Of a stretch of DNA of 64,000 nucleotides, positions 17,896 through 27,440 are shown piece by piece; the first letter of the stretch is position 1; each line of letters starts with the position of its first letter. The notes below the pieces were generated by a model. It ran no database searches, was not told where the DNA came from, and worked only from the letters and a program-made list of their open reading frames with translations. Source of the stretch: JAAYUJ01 sp963698165 (GTDB taxonomy: Bacteria; Desulfobacterota; Syntrophobacteria; Syntrophobacterales; Syntrophobacteraceae); NCBI GenBank assembly GCA_963698165.1, contig CAVOPT010000019.1:10753-74752 (forward strand), in the 5' to 3' direction. The translations under genes and the position numbers were made by a program.

Positions 17896-18758
17896 CCGAG
17901 GAACTGCTGGTGCGGCTGCTCGACAAGGTCGAAAACCGCTACTACGGGAAATACCGCGGTTTGGTGGAAGACAACAAGGACCCTGAAAACCGCGGCCGGC
18001 TCCGGCTGCGGATCCCGAGCGTGCTCGGCAAGGACGTGGTCTCCGGCTGGGCGCTCCCCTGCGCTCCATACGGCGGCATGCCGGACCAGGGGTTCTTCTT
18101 CATTCCCGAAGAGCAGGCAGGCGTGTGGGTGGAATTCGAAGAGGGGAACCTGGACTATCCGGTCTGGGTCGGCACGTTCTGGGCCAAGCCAGGGGGGGAG
18201 AGCGAGCTGCCGAAGGCAAACGGACAAGTGCAGGACCCTCCTACGCAGAAGATAATCAAGACCAAGAAGGGGCACACAATCCGGCTGGAAGACGCAGAGG
18301 GCGATCAAAAAATTGTAATTTCCCATGGTGGCGGTGCAAGAATCGAGATTGATAAGAACGGCAGTGTGCTGATCGCAGATCAGGATAGCACATTCATTTT
18401 TCTCAACGCCGAGAGTGATGAAGTTACACTGTTTGATCAGCACCAAAATCTCATAACAATGAAAGCTGATGGTATTGTCATTGGGAACAAGGGCGGCTTC
18501 CTGGAAATGAAAAATGGCAAGATGAAAGTGTCGTCCGATAGTGCTGTGCAGATCAGCGCGAAGGACGTAATACTGAATGCGTCCTCGATCAGCCTGGGCG
18601 GTGAAAAAGCAATCTACTCTGTTCTGGTGGGAGAATTATTGGCAGCTTTTTTGGATACCCATGTACATCCTCATCCCATGGGGCCCACGCTTGCTCCCAC
18701 CGTGCCTTTGACGTCGAGCCTTAAGGCGATGTCATCGCAAGCCGTGAAAATCATATGA
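17892..18758 (+). CDS. gpV/gp5-like central spike with beta-helix
   Basis: A 288-residue protein. Residues 15-115 form an OB-fold (YRGLVEDNKDPENRGRLRLRIPSVLG, AGVWVEFEEGNLDYPVWVGTFW) as in phage gpV and VgrG. The rest is a beta-helix-type repeat (IRLEDAEGDQKIVISHGGGARIEIDKNG, VTLFDQHQNLITMKADGIVIGN, then NASSISLGG). A His-rich DTHVHPHP segment near residue 255 could bind metal. Hub and spike are separate genes, unlike fused VgrG/Afp8. The last 4 bp overlap the next gene. Confidence 0.9.
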   Translation: MTEELLVRLLDKVENRYYGKYRGLVEDNKDPENRGRLRLRIPSVLGKDVVSGWALPCAPYGGMPDQGFFFIPEEQAGVWVEFEEGNLDYPVWVGTFWAKPGGESELPKANGQVQDPPTQKIIKTKKGHTIRLEDAEGDQKIVISHGGGARIEIDKNGSVLIADQDSTFIFLNAESDEVTLFDQHQNLITMKADGIVIGNKGGFLEMKNGKMKVSSDSAVQISAKDVILNASSISLGGEKAIYSVLVGELLAAFLDTHVHPHPMGPTLAPTVPLTSSLKAMSSQAVKII

Positions 18759-19087
18759 ATACGAGTAAATGTAAATTTCCCGGTTTCAGCATACCCATAC
18801 CCTCTTTTTCAGGAAGTATTCCTATTCCAGACTTTACTTTGCCGCAACTGCCGAAAGTGCCGAATCTCCCCGGGTTGCCGGATTTTCCTGGTTTCAGCAT
18901 ACCCATACCCTCTTTTTCAGGAAGTATTCCTATTCCGGACTTTACTTTGCCGCAACTGCCGAAAGTGCCGAATCTCCCCGGGTTGCCGGATTTTCCTGGT
19001 TTCAGCATACCCATACCCTCTTTTTCAGGAAGTATTCCTATTCCGGACTTTACTTTGCCGCAACTGCCGAAATGTCCGTTTGACTAG
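18755..19087 (+). CDS. 36-residue-repeat Pro/Ile-rich protein, possible spike tip
   Basis: A 110-residue protein made of seven leading residues, two complete 36-residue units, one 27-residue partial unit and CPFD. The unit contains FPGFSIPIPSF, SGSIPIPDFTLPQLPK and VPNLPGLPD. One cysteine sits just before the array (SKCK) and one just after (PKCPFD). There is no signal peptide or known domain. It overlaps the spike gene by 4 bp and occupies the place of the PAAR tip in other systems; no PAAR protein was found in the window. A tip or needle role is inferred from position only. Confidence 0.75.
   Translation: MNTSKCKFPGFSIPIPSFSGSIPIPDFTLPQLPKVPNLPGLPDFPGFSIPIPSFSGSIPIPDFTLPQLPKVPNLPGLPDFPGFSIPIPSFSGSIPIPDFTLPQLPKCPFD
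18776..19072 (+). repeat. 108-bp near-identical tandem repeat
   Basis: Period exactly 108 bp: ggtttcagcataccc begins at 18782, 18890 and 18998. Units differ at only one or two bases (for example ccagactt versus ccggactt), which points to recent expansion or gene conversion. Confidence 0.93.
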
Positions 19088-19105
19088 GGAGAAAGCGAGT
19101 TTCCC

Positions 19106-19465
19106 ATGGCACTGAACGCAGGCAACAAGAACGCAACGGAAGGGATGGCAAAGTCTATTTATACAGCAATCGACGCTGAACTGCGTCCTCCCATGGAGGC
19201 TGACAACGTAAAACAGGATGTAATCGAAGAGTCGCAAGAAGCCTGGAAGACACTTGCGTCTGCTATTGCAAAGGGCGTCATAGAACATATCTTGTCAAAC
19301 ATGGAAATATACGGCATTCAAACCCAGGGGAATATAAGTGCTACGGTAAGTGGCAATACGGGGACAGCTGCTCCCAATAACCACCAGCACAGCGTGAATC
19401 TTTTGGGCCTGCAAAACAGCATCGTGTTTAAGCAAAGCAACGACGGGACAGGACATGTCAAATAA
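19106..19465 (+). CDS. Small tail protein of unknown function between spike and gp25
   Basis: A 119-residue protein. The first 75 residues are helical (GMAKSIYTAIDAELRPPMEA, EAWKTLASAIAKGVIEHI); the C-terminus is Gly/Asn/Thr-rich with NNHQHS and GTGHVK. I associate this pattern with small uncharacterised phage tail proteins beside gpV-like spikes. It overlaps the gp25 gene by 11 bp, which argues for one assembly unit. The ribosome binding site is GGGAGAAAG. Confidence 0.6.
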   Translation: MALNAGNKNATEGMAKSIYTAIDAELRPPMEADNVKQDVIEESQEAWKTLASAIAKGVIEHILSNMEIYGIQTQGNISATVSGNTGTAAPNNHQHSVNLLGLQNSIVFKQSNDGTGHVK

Positions 19466-19829
19466 CCCGGCGAACATAACCGCTTTCGGCTTCCCTTATC
19501 GAATCAACGAGCTCGGCAAGACGGGAACCCTCACCGGAGACGATGACATCCGGGCCAGGATCATCCAGGTCTTGCTCACCGCGCCCGGGGAGCGGGTCAA
19601 CCTGCCGGAGTTCGGCTGCGGCCTGCGCGATCTCGTGTTCGACCCCAACAACGATATCCTGGCAGCCACGACGGAATTCACGGTCATGAAGGCCCTGGAG
19701 ACGTGGCTCGGCGACGTTATCATCGTTGAGTGCGTAGACGTTTCGTCCGTTGAGGGGATGCTGCAGATCGAGTTGGTGTTCATCCGGCGCGATCAGATGC
19801 AGCGAAGCGCGATCAAAATCATGTTCTGA
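19455..19829 (+). CDS. gp25-like baseplate wedge protein
   Basis: A 124-residue protein of the GPW/gp25 family. Marks are DDDIRARIIQVLLTAPGERVNLPEFGCGLRDLVFDPNND and the closing IELVFIRRDQMQRS. It nucleates sheath assembly on the baseplate in phages and injection systems (Afp9 equivalent). Length is normal for the family. Confidence 0.95.
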   Translation: MSNNPANITAFGFPYRINELGKTGTLTGDDDIRARIIQVLLTAPGERVNLPEFGCGLRDLVFDPNNDILAATTEFTVMKALETWLGDVIIVECVDVSSVEGMLQIELVFIRRDQMQRSAIKIMF

Positions 19830-19852
19830 TCGCATGAGACAGGAGAATTCTC

Positions 19853-21448
19853 GTGACGACGATCAATTTGAAGGACAAGCAGCAGCTCATCGACTATCTG
19901 GCGCGGGACTACCACAGCTTCCGCCAGGCACTGGTCGATCTTATCCCCGCGAAGCTGCCGGAATGGACGGACCGGTCCGAGGCGGATTTCGGCATCGTGC
20001 TCATTGAGCTCTTTGCCTACATGGGCGACATCCTGAGCTACTATCAGGACCGCATCGCGAACGAGTCCTTCCTCACGACCGCCCAGGAGCGTCGTAGCGT
20101 GATCAACCACCTGCGGCTCATCGGATACGAGATGGCACCAGCCGCGCCGGCCGCGGCCAAGCTGACCCTCATCGTCGGAAACTCGGTCAATCAGGTGGTG
20201 GAGGTCCGCAAAGGAGACCAGTTCGCTACCGCGAGCAGCAGGGACCGCAAGAGCGTCACGTTCGAATACACCGAAGACAAGCCGCTCGTGATCGATCTAT
20301 CGACGGCAACGGTCGACTCCGCGAAGAAGCCCGACCTGACGGAGCTCAAGGGGTTCAAGGAGGTAGCGGCCATCATCCCGGTGCGGGAAGGCAGATTAAT
20401 CGTGAACGAGGTGATCGGCGTTTCCGACGGCACGCCGAACCAGCGTTTCCGGCTGGCCCAGCCGGGCCTGCTGCGGGGCTCCCTTGAGATCACTGTGGAG
20501 ACCACGCCCCCTGCGCCAATGTGGCGGGAGCGTAAGACGCTCATTTACAGCGGCGGGATCCGCGCCCTCGATCAGCAGGAACGGACCGGTTCGACGCTCG
20601 CCTTCAGCCGGAGCGCGGACCCCGATTACACCACCGAGACCGACGAAAACGACGTGACCGAGGTAGTCTTCGGCGACGGCCAGTACGGCGCTATTCCGCC
20701 CCCCGGCGCCCGCATCCGCGCGAACTGCCGCGTGGGCGGCGGCAGCATCGGCAACGTGGGGGCCGGCCAGATCACGGTGATTGCCAAGGCGCCGCAGCTG
20801 CAGCTGATCGGCGCGAAGGTGGTCAACCGTTCGCCCGCAACCGGCGGTGCGGAGCGGGAATCCATCGAGAACGCCGTCAAATTCGCACCCACCGTCTTCT
20901 CCTCCATGCAGCGCGCCGTGACGGGCCAGGATTACGTGGCATTGGCCAGGCTGTTCCCCGGCGTGTCCAAGGCCCGCGCCGAGGCCACCAACTGGAACAC
21001 CATCACCCTCTATATCGCGCCCACCGGGAGCGGCGAGCCGCCGACCGATATTCTCCAACGCGATCTGCTCGCATACTTCGAGGACCGGCGGATGATCACC
21101 AGCAGCATCGAAATCGGCAGCCCGGACTATGTTCGCATTGTCATCACGGTTGAGAAGGTGGAGGCAAAGCCCTATTTCCTGACGGAGAACGTGAAGGACG
21201 CCGCGGAGACCGCGATTCGCGGCCTCTACGATTTCGAAAAGGTCGATTTCGGCCAGAAATTATACCTGAGCAAAATATACGAAGCCCTAGAGGCGCTGGA
21301 CGGTGTCGAGAGCGCCTATGTGAGGGTATTCAATAAGTATGGCGAACCTGACCCCATCGCGAAGGATGGACTGATTCAACTGGAGAAAAACGAGATTCCC
21401 GTTCTCCGCACCGAGGATCTCTCAATTACAGTAACGGAAGGAAAGTAG
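19853..21448 (+). CDS. Baseplate J-like protein (Afp11-like wedge)
   Basis: A 531-residue protein. The opening (QLIDYLARDYHSFRQALVDLIP, then WTDRSEADFGIVLIELFAYMGDILSYYQDRIANESFL) is the hallmark of the gpJ-like baseplate wedge family, and YGAIPPPGARIRANCRVGGGSIGNVGAGQI is its central loop. The protein forms the wedge that carries the fibres. AGGAG precedes the GTG start; the stop overlaps the next start by one base. Confidence 0.94.
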   Translation: MTTINLKDKQQLIDYLARDYHSFRQALVDLIPAKLPEWTDRSEADFGIVLIELFAYMGDILSYYQDRIANESFLTTAQERRSVINHLRLIGYEMAPAAPAAAKLTLIVGNSVNQVVEVRKGDQFATASSRDRKSVTFEYTEDKPLVIDLSTATVDSAKKPDLTELKGFKEVAAIIPVREGRLIVNEVIGVSDGTPNQRFRLAQPGLLRGSLEITVETTPPAPMWRERKTLIYSGGIRALDQQERTGSTLAFSRSADPDYTTETDENDVTEVVFGDGQYGAIPPPGARIRANCRVGGGSIGNVGAGQITVIAKAPQLQLIGAKVVNRSPATGGAERESIENAVKFAPTVFSSMQRAVTGQDYVALARLFPGVSKARAEATNWNTITLYIAPTGSGEPPTDILQRDLLAYFEDRRMITSSIEIGSPDYVRIVITVEKVEAKPYFLTENVKDAAETAIRGLYDFEKVDFGQKLYLSKIYEALEALDGVESAYVRVFNKYGEPDPIAKDGLIQLEKNEIPVLRTEDLSITVTEGK

Positions 21449-24411
21449 TGCAGGTTCTCAACCTGAAAGCCGATCCGAACCCGCGGGGCGGCAGGATCGA
21501 CCTGGCCTGGACGAACCCGACGTTCACGGGTACCGGCAACATCACCATCCTTCGCCGGGAGTCGGCGTATCCGGTCGTGCCCCCTGTTGTTCCGAATGAT
21601 ATCGGCACGGACCGAGATCTCACGCGGTCTCAGCCCCTGTCTGCCTCGTCGGGTGAGCCGCTTCGCTTTTCCGACAGCGGCCTCAAGCCGGAGACGGTCT
21701 ACTATTATGCGGTGATCGCCCGTGATTCGGCCTCGCCGCAAGACGAGCCGGCCTTCGTTTCGGCAATGGCCACGGCTGCCTACGAAACAGCGGAACACCT
21801 ATACCGAAGGCTCCCTGCCCTTTACCAGCGGCACGATACTGTGCTGCAGCCCGAGGCGCCGACGCTCGATCCCGCAGACTGGAAAAAGGGGCAGCTTCGG
21901 CGGCTGATGGAGCTGTTCGGCCTCCCCCTCGACCTGCTGCGCAGCTTCGCCTCCGGCATGCGGGACTTCAGCAATGTGGACCGTATCGACGGTGAGCTTT
22001 TACGGCTGCTGGCGCAGTGGATCGGCTGGCAGAACGACTTCACGCTGCCGCTCGATAAGCGGCGCAATGAGATCAAGTACGCGCCGCATTATTACCGTAC
22101 TACGGCCACAGTCGCGAACCTGCGCGCCACCATCAATCGGCTGACGACCTGGGACACGCAGTTCAAGGAATTCATGCACAATGTGTTCCGGTCGAACAAT
22201 CCCGAGGCGCTTACCCTGCGGGAAGCAAGGCGCCAGGCCGGGACATGGCTTCCGGGCAGCTCCGTGACGCTCGATGTCGCCTATGAGGGAAAACCCGCGG
22301 TCATCGCTGCCAGCGATGGACGGCAGGTGCTCATCTATCATGCCCGCCAGGGCGTTCCCCCGTCGCGATTAGTCGAGACGGGAGGCCGGGCCGGAGAACA
22401 GTGGCACCTGTGGTACAAGATCCTGGACCAGGACCGATGGATGCCGGCACGCCGCCTGACGGCCGATGGAGAGATCAACAGATATCCCGCGGCAGTTCAG
22501 ACCCGTGACGCGAACTGCTGGGTCTTCTGGAGCTCGTACGAAGCAATCTCGGGCACGCTCCTTCCCCGGCTGAGGCTCAGTGTGTTGGCTGCCGGACGGG
22601 CCGCCGGACCGGCGCGCATCATGGGGACAAAGAAGGAGCCGTTTTCGCTCAGCGACGGCGACTCCCTGACCATCACGATCCAGGACAGCGGGGGCAGCTT
22701 CCAGCGGCTGGTGGCGTTTCACCCCGAAGATTTTCTCGACATTGCGCATGACATTTCGCATGCCGAGGCTGCTGAGGTCGCCGAGGTGCTGAACCGCGAG
22801 CTGCCCGGGGTCGAGGCATCGGTCTCGGACGACGGCGGACTGATCCTCACCTCGATTGCTCAAGGCAGCGCCGCCGTGCTGACCGTACTTGCCTCTGCCG
22901 GAGCGACAAAGCTCGGTCTGTCAGGTGCTGCCTCGGGGATCGCTGCAGAATCGGCCCGGCTCTGCGGCAGGCTGAGCGCAGCGCCGACCCTTGCCGGAAA
23001 ACGGTTGGTGCTCCGGTTGGATCAGGGCCCGGCCCGGAGCATTTCATTCACCACGGAAACCACCGCAACGGACGTAGCAAAAACGATCAACGCCGCAGTT
23101 TCCGGGCTCGCCCGGGCGGATACCGCCACGAATACGATCACCCTCACTTCGCCGACGTCTGGCGAGCACTCCGGCATTATCGTGGACGTCGACCTCTCGA
23201 CGGTAGCGCCTGAACTGGGATTCGGGGCTGCCCTGCCGCCTGCGGCTCCGCCCGCTGACGATATCGAGCCCGCGGCGTTCGAGGACGCAGTGGGAAATGT
23301 CTGGCTGTTCTGGAGTTCCCGGCGCGGCATTGGCAGGTGGAAGCTATGGTACACTTGCTTTGACATCAGCACGCGGGCATGGGGGACCGCCCGCCCGCTG
23401 ACCAGCGGTCTGAATACCGACCGGGAGCCGGCAGCCCTCTTTGACCCTGCCCTTGGGAAGCTCCAGGTTTTCTGGAGCAGGAAAAAAGAGAATGGATTGT
23501 GGAACATTTTTTATCGGGCTGCCAAGAATTTGAATTTCAGCAGCCATCCTGTTTCCGTTCTTGAATCGGGTGATCCTGCCTGGGAGGACGTGGCCGAACT
23601 GACTCCGGTTCCTGCAGCGAGCGAACGGCGGGAACCCTCTCCGCTGCTGCTCGCCGGCGGATCGGTGGAGCTGTTCTTCAGCTCCAACCGGACCACGGGA
23701 TGGAATGTCTGGTCGAACGCCATGACCACTGCGGGGCCTTCAGTGGACGATACGATGATCACGTCCGGCCAATTCACGCAGCGGGCGCCTGCGGCGGCGT
23801 ACGGTCCGGACGGGACGGTCCGGCTCTATTTTCGGAGCAACGAGAGCGAAGTGTACACCAGCCCGCTTTATCACGCCGCCGTGACGAGTGATGAGCGCTA
23901 TTCCGGATCCACCACGGTGGATACGCGCAACCCGGCGAAGATCAGCCAGCAGAAGAGCATTACGGACATCCTGCACTATACCTACGATACGGGAAAAGAA
24001 GAGGAAGACTGGTATGCCCGGGACACGATCGGGATATACCTGACGCCCTCGACGAACGATGAAAGGCTCGTTATCCGGAAGCAGCGCCAGATCCAGAACG
24101 TGCTTCGGCGCTTTCTGCCCATCCAGGTGCGCGCCGTCTTCATCGTGCAGCGGGGCCACGATGAGTTCGTGTATACCTACGACGATCCTGCTGCCGATCC
24201 CCAGGTCCGCATCGGCGAGCAGATGGTCGACACGATTCTCGGCGAGGTCTACCCGGGCGTGGAGGACAGCCATCGAACCATCGCGGATTTCCGGTGGCTG
24301 CGCACATGGAGCGCGGCACTGACCACACCGGGCAAGCTGCCCGATCTGACTGAAAGCCCACCGGATCTCTCAGCACGTCTCCCGGTGAAGGGCGTGGAAG
24401 AAGGAGAATGA
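21448..24411 (+). CDS. Large gpI-like baseplate/fibre-attachment protein (Afp12-like)
   Basis: A 987-residue protein. Residues 1-105 look like a fibronectin type III module (LNLKADPNPRGGRIDLAWTNP, LKPETVYYYAVIARDSA). Residues 115-240 match the phage tail protein I family (YRRLPALYQRHD, RRLMELFGLPLDLLRSFASGMRDF, LLAQWIGWQNDFTLPLDKRRNEI). The rest repeats WxFWSS / ExWHLWYK-type beta-propeller-like blades and contains an 'IN'-type unit (SRSISFTTETTATDVAKTINAAV region). It is expected to link wedge to fibres. Start is GTG at 21448. Confidence 0.85.
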   Translation: MQVLNLKADPNPRGGRIDLAWTNPTFTGTGNITILRRESAYPVVPPVVPNDIGTDRDLTRSQPLSASSGEPLRFSDSGLKPETVYYYAVIARDSASPQDEPAFVSAMATAAYETAEHLYRRLPALYQRHDTVLQPEAPTLDPADWKKGQLRRLMELFGLPLDLLRSFASGMRDFSNVDRIDGELLRLLAQWIGWQNDFTLPLDKRRNEIKYAPHYYRTTATVANLRATINRLTTWDTQFKEFMHNVFRSNNPEALTLREARRQAGTWLPGSSVTLDVAYEGKPAVIAASDGRQVLIYHARQGVPPSRLVETGGRAGEQWHLWYKILDQDRWMPARRLTADGEINRYPAAVQTRDANCWVFWSSYEAISGTLLPRLRLSVLAAGRAAGPARIMGTKKEPFSLSDGDSLTITIQDSGGSFQRLVAFHPEDFLDIAHDISHAEAAEVAEVLNRELPGVEASVSDDGGLILTSIAQGSAAVLTVLASAGATKLGLSGAASGIAAESARLCGRLSAAPTLAGKRLVLRLDQGPARSISFTTETTATDVAKTINAAVSGLARADTATNTITLTSPTSGEHSGIIVDVDLSTVAPELGFGAALPPAAPPADDIEPAAFEDAVGNVWLFWSSRRGIGRWKLWYTCFDISTRAWGTARPLTSGLNTDREPAALFDPALGKLQVFWSRKKENGLWNIFYRAAKNLNFSSHPVSVLESGDPAWEDVAELTPVPAASERREPSPLLLAGGSVELFFSSNRTTGWNVWSNAMTTAGPSVDDTMITSGQFTQRAPAAAYGPDGTVRLYFRSNESEVYTSPLYHAAVTSDERYSGSTTVDTRNPAKISQQKSITDILHYTYDTGKEEEDWYARDTIGIYLTPSTNDERLVIRKQRQIQNVLRRFLPIQVRAVFIVQRGHDEFVYTYDDPAADPQVRIGEQMVDTILGEVYPGVEDSHRTIADFRWLRTWSAALTTPGKLPDLTESPPDLSARLPVKGVEEGE

Positions 24412-24414
24412 GCC

Positions 24415-24945
24415 ATGTGGGGAACGATGATCAAAGGGATCTACCGCGATCGACTCTTGGATGCCGAAGGGAGAGCCGTGTTCAACTCCGGGTGGCGATC
24501 AAACATGATCGTACTGCGCTGCCGCGAGCTGCTGGCCGCCTTCATGCGGAACGAGTCCGAGGAAACAAAATTCGGGATCACCTCGCTCAAGGTCGGCCGC
24601 GGGGATCCGGCCTGGGACACCGCGCCGACGGGGTATCCCGATCCGAACTCGACGATCAAGCTCGTGGACGGAAGCCCCTACAGCATGGACCGCAGCAGGC
24701 TGACCGTGCAGTACCTGGACGCGCATGACCAGAATGTTCCTGGGCCCACGAACCGCATCGAGATCATCGCCAGGCTCGAGCACGATGAGCCGACGCCTGC
24801 AACGGACCCGCCGCATCCGCTGCGGGAATTCGGCCTGTTCGGGACATTCGGAACCGAGGAGTACATGATCGATTACATCCGTCACCCGCTCATTGAAAAG
24901 GACGGCTCCGTCATCCTGGAGCGGCGGGTGCGGTTGATCTTTTGA
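24415..24945 (+). CDS. Conserved tail-region protein, probable fibre-attachment component
   Basis: A 176-residue protein with MIKGIYRDRLLDAEGRAVFNSGWRSNMIV at its start and LREFGLFG-type beta-rich C-terminus. I know this pattern only as an uncharacterised protein between Afp12-like and fibre genes in eCIS. It is all-beta in appearance, without signal peptide. The ATG follows GAAGGAG by a few bases and lies 4 bp after the upstream stop. Confidence 0.65.
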   Translation: MWGTMIKGIYRDRLLDAEGRAVFNSGWRSNMIVLRCRELLAAFMRNESEETKFGITSLKVGRGDPAWDTAPTGYPDPNSTIKLVDGSPYSMDRSRLTVQYLDAHDQNVPGPTNRIEIIARLEHDEPTPATDPPHPLREFGLFGTFGTEEYMIDYIRHPLIEKDGSVILERRVRLIF

Positions 24946-24958
24946 AGCAGGAGGGCAT

Positions 24959-27409
24959 ATGGCTAACTTCTCAAGAAATCCCGTCACAGTTCGGGATGAC
25001 GCGCTTGCCAAAGGCTACGACCGGGTCCTTTTCCAGCAGGGCAAGCCGGTCCTGGACCGAGAACTCAATCTCCTTGCCGATCTCGTGAGTCCTCAGCGCC
25101 TGATCGAATACCACATCGGGAACGGCGTGCCGGACGGCGGTGACGGATTCAGGATCAGCAACCTCGACATGGCGAACAATGATTTTTCCGTCTCGGCGGG
25201 CCGTTGCCTGGTAGGCGGGCATGACATAGTGCTCTCTACTGAAACGACGTACAAGACCCAGCCCCATGCCGAAAACGTCGCACCTTTGCCCGCAGGCACC
25301 AGCTACGTCTATCTGCGCGTCTTTACGAATGAAGTGGGCAGCACAGAAGACAGCGACCTGAACAATACGGGCACGTCCACGAATCCAGACGTGGGGTTCG
25401 AGACCGCGGTGCGCAGGAAGGTCGAATGGGAGGTTCGAGTAGAGACCGTCGAACAGAGCGGAGAGGACTACTTTTTGCTTGCAGTAATCGATAAGGGGTC
25501 CGCGACTGTGACGGACCGTCGCCGCATGGGGCTCACCATGGCGTCGATGCGAGATGAAGTCACGACCGCACGCGGCAGCCTAACCAGTCTCGACGCGCGG
25601 CTCGATGTCTCCCTGAACGAGAACGGCACTCTCATCGACGGCGCTACGGTGACCGGCGACCTGATCGTCAACGGGAAAGTCGGGATCGGAACAACGACGC
25701 CGCAGAACAAGCTTGATGTGGAAGGCGGGGCAGTCATCGGCGCGACGTACGCGGGCGCGAATACCGCCCCAACGAATGGACTCCTGGTGGAAGGAAGAGT
25801 CGGCATTGGTACGGCGAGTCCGGAAGGCTTGTTCCATGTTTCTAAACCAAATACGAGCAAACTTCAGCTTATTAAGATCGGAAATCAGAATCAGCCTGTA
25901 CGTGAGTGGAGTTTTGATATAGATGGCAGCGCTAATCTGTCGCTCAGCAACGAAGGTGCAGGCGCGAACTTCACGGCCTTAACGGTGAGCAACAATGGCA
26001 ACGTCGGGCTCGGGACAACGACACCACAGAACAAGCTTGATGTGGAAGGCGGGGCGGTCATCGGCGCAACGTACTCGGGCACCAATGCAGCGCCTGCAAA
26101 CGGGCTTTTGGTAGAGGGCAATGTCGGTATCGGAAACACAAGCCCCAGAGCAGGGGCAAAGCTGGAAGTATCAAGCGGGTCGCTCTTCATCAGTCAAGCG
26201 AACGACTATGTGCAAATCGACCCCTGGGTCGGCTCGAACGGGTGTGCGCTTGCTTTTTACGAAGACAGCCAGCAAAAAGCGAATCTCTATTGGCATAAAC
26301 TCAGCCAAACCTTTCTGGTAAACAGTGCCGGAGTTTCAAATACCGTTCTTAATAGCAATGGAGGAAATGTCGGGATCGGAACCGGAGCAGCAGCAATTAC
26401 GGCAAAACTGGAGGTCTCCGGCAATGTAAAAATTTCTCAGTCGCTGTCGGTGGGATCAGGGGCTTCGGCCACCGGCGCTGACAGTGTCGCCCTGGGTATT
26501 CAATCACAGGCGAGCGGGATACGATCTATAGCAATCGGCGACAGTGCGAAAGCCACGGCTCAAGAAGCCGTTGCGATCGGTTCGGACATCACCGTCAGCG
26601 GTGCAGGTTCGTTGGGGATCCGATTAGGACTGGGAGGGAGCGGCGTCGTAGTTTCCAGTGCCGGCGTTATGGCAATTCTCGAAGGGAACGTGGGAATTGG
26701 GCTTGTCAGCCCGTCCGCGAAACTGCAAATTTTGGGCGGAGCAATTATGCCGGCAGCGGGAAATAGCCCGACTGCGGGCATCCAATTCCCGTTTGATCCC
26801 GGGGGCGGCAGCGGCGATGCGGCCTTTATTCGATATTACGTGGAAAGCGGAGAAACGACAAAACTCATGATTGGCTGTACCAACGATGCTGACGATAGAA
26901 TCGGTTTCTATCAATTCGGCGCAGAACGGTTGACCTTGTACAACGGCAATGTGGGCATTGGGACAGCAACTCCTGGCTATAAACTCGATGTTAATGGCGG
27001 CGATCTCATGGTTCGAAACGGCATTCTCAGAAGCGGAACAAGATCTAATTTTATCTTGGCGCTTCAGGGCGATCGCAATTTGGTTCTTTACGACAATGAT
27101 TCTCCTGTCTGGTCTTCCGGCACGAATGTGTCCGACATCGAATTAAAAAAGGATATTCTGCCTATCAAGAACGCCCTAGAAAAAATTAAGGCGCTACGAG
27201 GCGTTTGTTTTTTCTGGAAAGACGAAAGCTACGGAAAAGGTGAGCAAATAGGCATGGTAGCTCAGGAAGTTGAAGGGATTATTCCTCAAATGGTATCTAC
27301 TGTAAAAGATACTAAGTTGGTTCATTATCAAGGGTTGGTTCCAGTCCTTGTTGAAGCAATAAAAGAGCAACAGAGGGAAATCGAAATGCTGAAAACCAAA
27401 TATGGTTAG
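24959..27409 (+). CDS. Tail fibre with S74 intramolecular chaperone
   Basis: An 816-residue protein. Residues 1-170 are an anchoring domain (ANFSRNPVTVRDDALAKGYDRVLFQQGKPVLDRELN) also present in the Kelch fibre downstream. The shaft carries repeats of VGIGTTTPQNKLDVEGGAVIG and a head-like run of short units (GADSVALGI, GIRSIAIGD, AQEAVAIGSD). The C-terminus (SDIELKKDILPIKNALEKIKALRGVCFFW, then GMVAQEVEGIIP, and LVPVLVEAIKEQQ) is a Peptidase_S74 chaperone, which trimerises the fibre and then cleaves itself off. It probably determines target binding (Afp13 equivalent). Confidence 0.92.
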   Translation: MANFSRNPVTVRDDALAKGYDRVLFQQGKPVLDRELNLLADLVSPQRLIEYHIGNGVPDGGDGFRISNLDMANNDFSVSAGRCLVGGHDIVLSTETTYKTQPHAENVAPLPAGTSYVYLRVFTNEVGSTEDSDLNNTGTSTNPDVGFETAVRRKVEWEVRVETVEQSGEDYFLLAVIDKGSATVTDRRRMGLTMASMRDEVTTARGSLTSLDARLDVSLNENGTLIDGATVTGDLIVNGKVGIGTTTPQNKLDVEGGAVIGATYAGANTAPTNGLLVEGRVGIGTASPEGLFHVSKPNTSKLQLIKIGNQNQPVREWSFDIDGSANLSLSNEGAGANFTALTVSNNGNVGLGTTTPQNKLDVEGGAVIGATYSGTNAAPANGLLVEGNVGIGNTSPRAGAKLEVSSGSLFISQANDYVQIDPWVGSNGCALAFYEDSQQKANLYWHKLSQTFLVNSAGVSNTVLNSNGGNVGIGTGAAAITAKLEVSGNVKISQSLSVGSGASATGADSVALGIQSQASGIRSIAIGDSAKATAQEAVAIGSDITVSGAGSLGIRLGLGGSGVVVSSAGVMAILEGNVGIGLVSPSAKLQILGGAIMPAAGNSPTAGIQFPFDPGGGSGDAAFIRYYVESGETTKLMIGCTNDADDRIGFYQFGAERLTLYNGNVGIGTATPGYKLDVNGGDLMVRNGILRSGTRSNFILALQGDRNLVLYDNDSPVWSSGTNVSDIELKKDILPIKNALEKIKALRGVCFFWKDESYGKGEQIGMVAQEVEGIIPQMVSTVKDTKLVHYQGLVPVLVEAIKEQQREIEMLKTKYG

Positions 27410-27440
27410 CAGAAGCGTTCATTAGAGGGGGAGTACGAAA

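Noticed and set aside
16714..18069. 451-codon minus-strand frame over the hub and spike genes
   Set aside because: Antisense to two recognised genes; composition typical of a reverse-frame artefact.
18751..19014. Repetitive minus-strand frame (GKSGNPGRFGTFGSCGK type)
   Set aside because: Arises only because the 108-bp repeat length is divisible by three; the plus-strand frame overlaps the spike gene in operon fashion.
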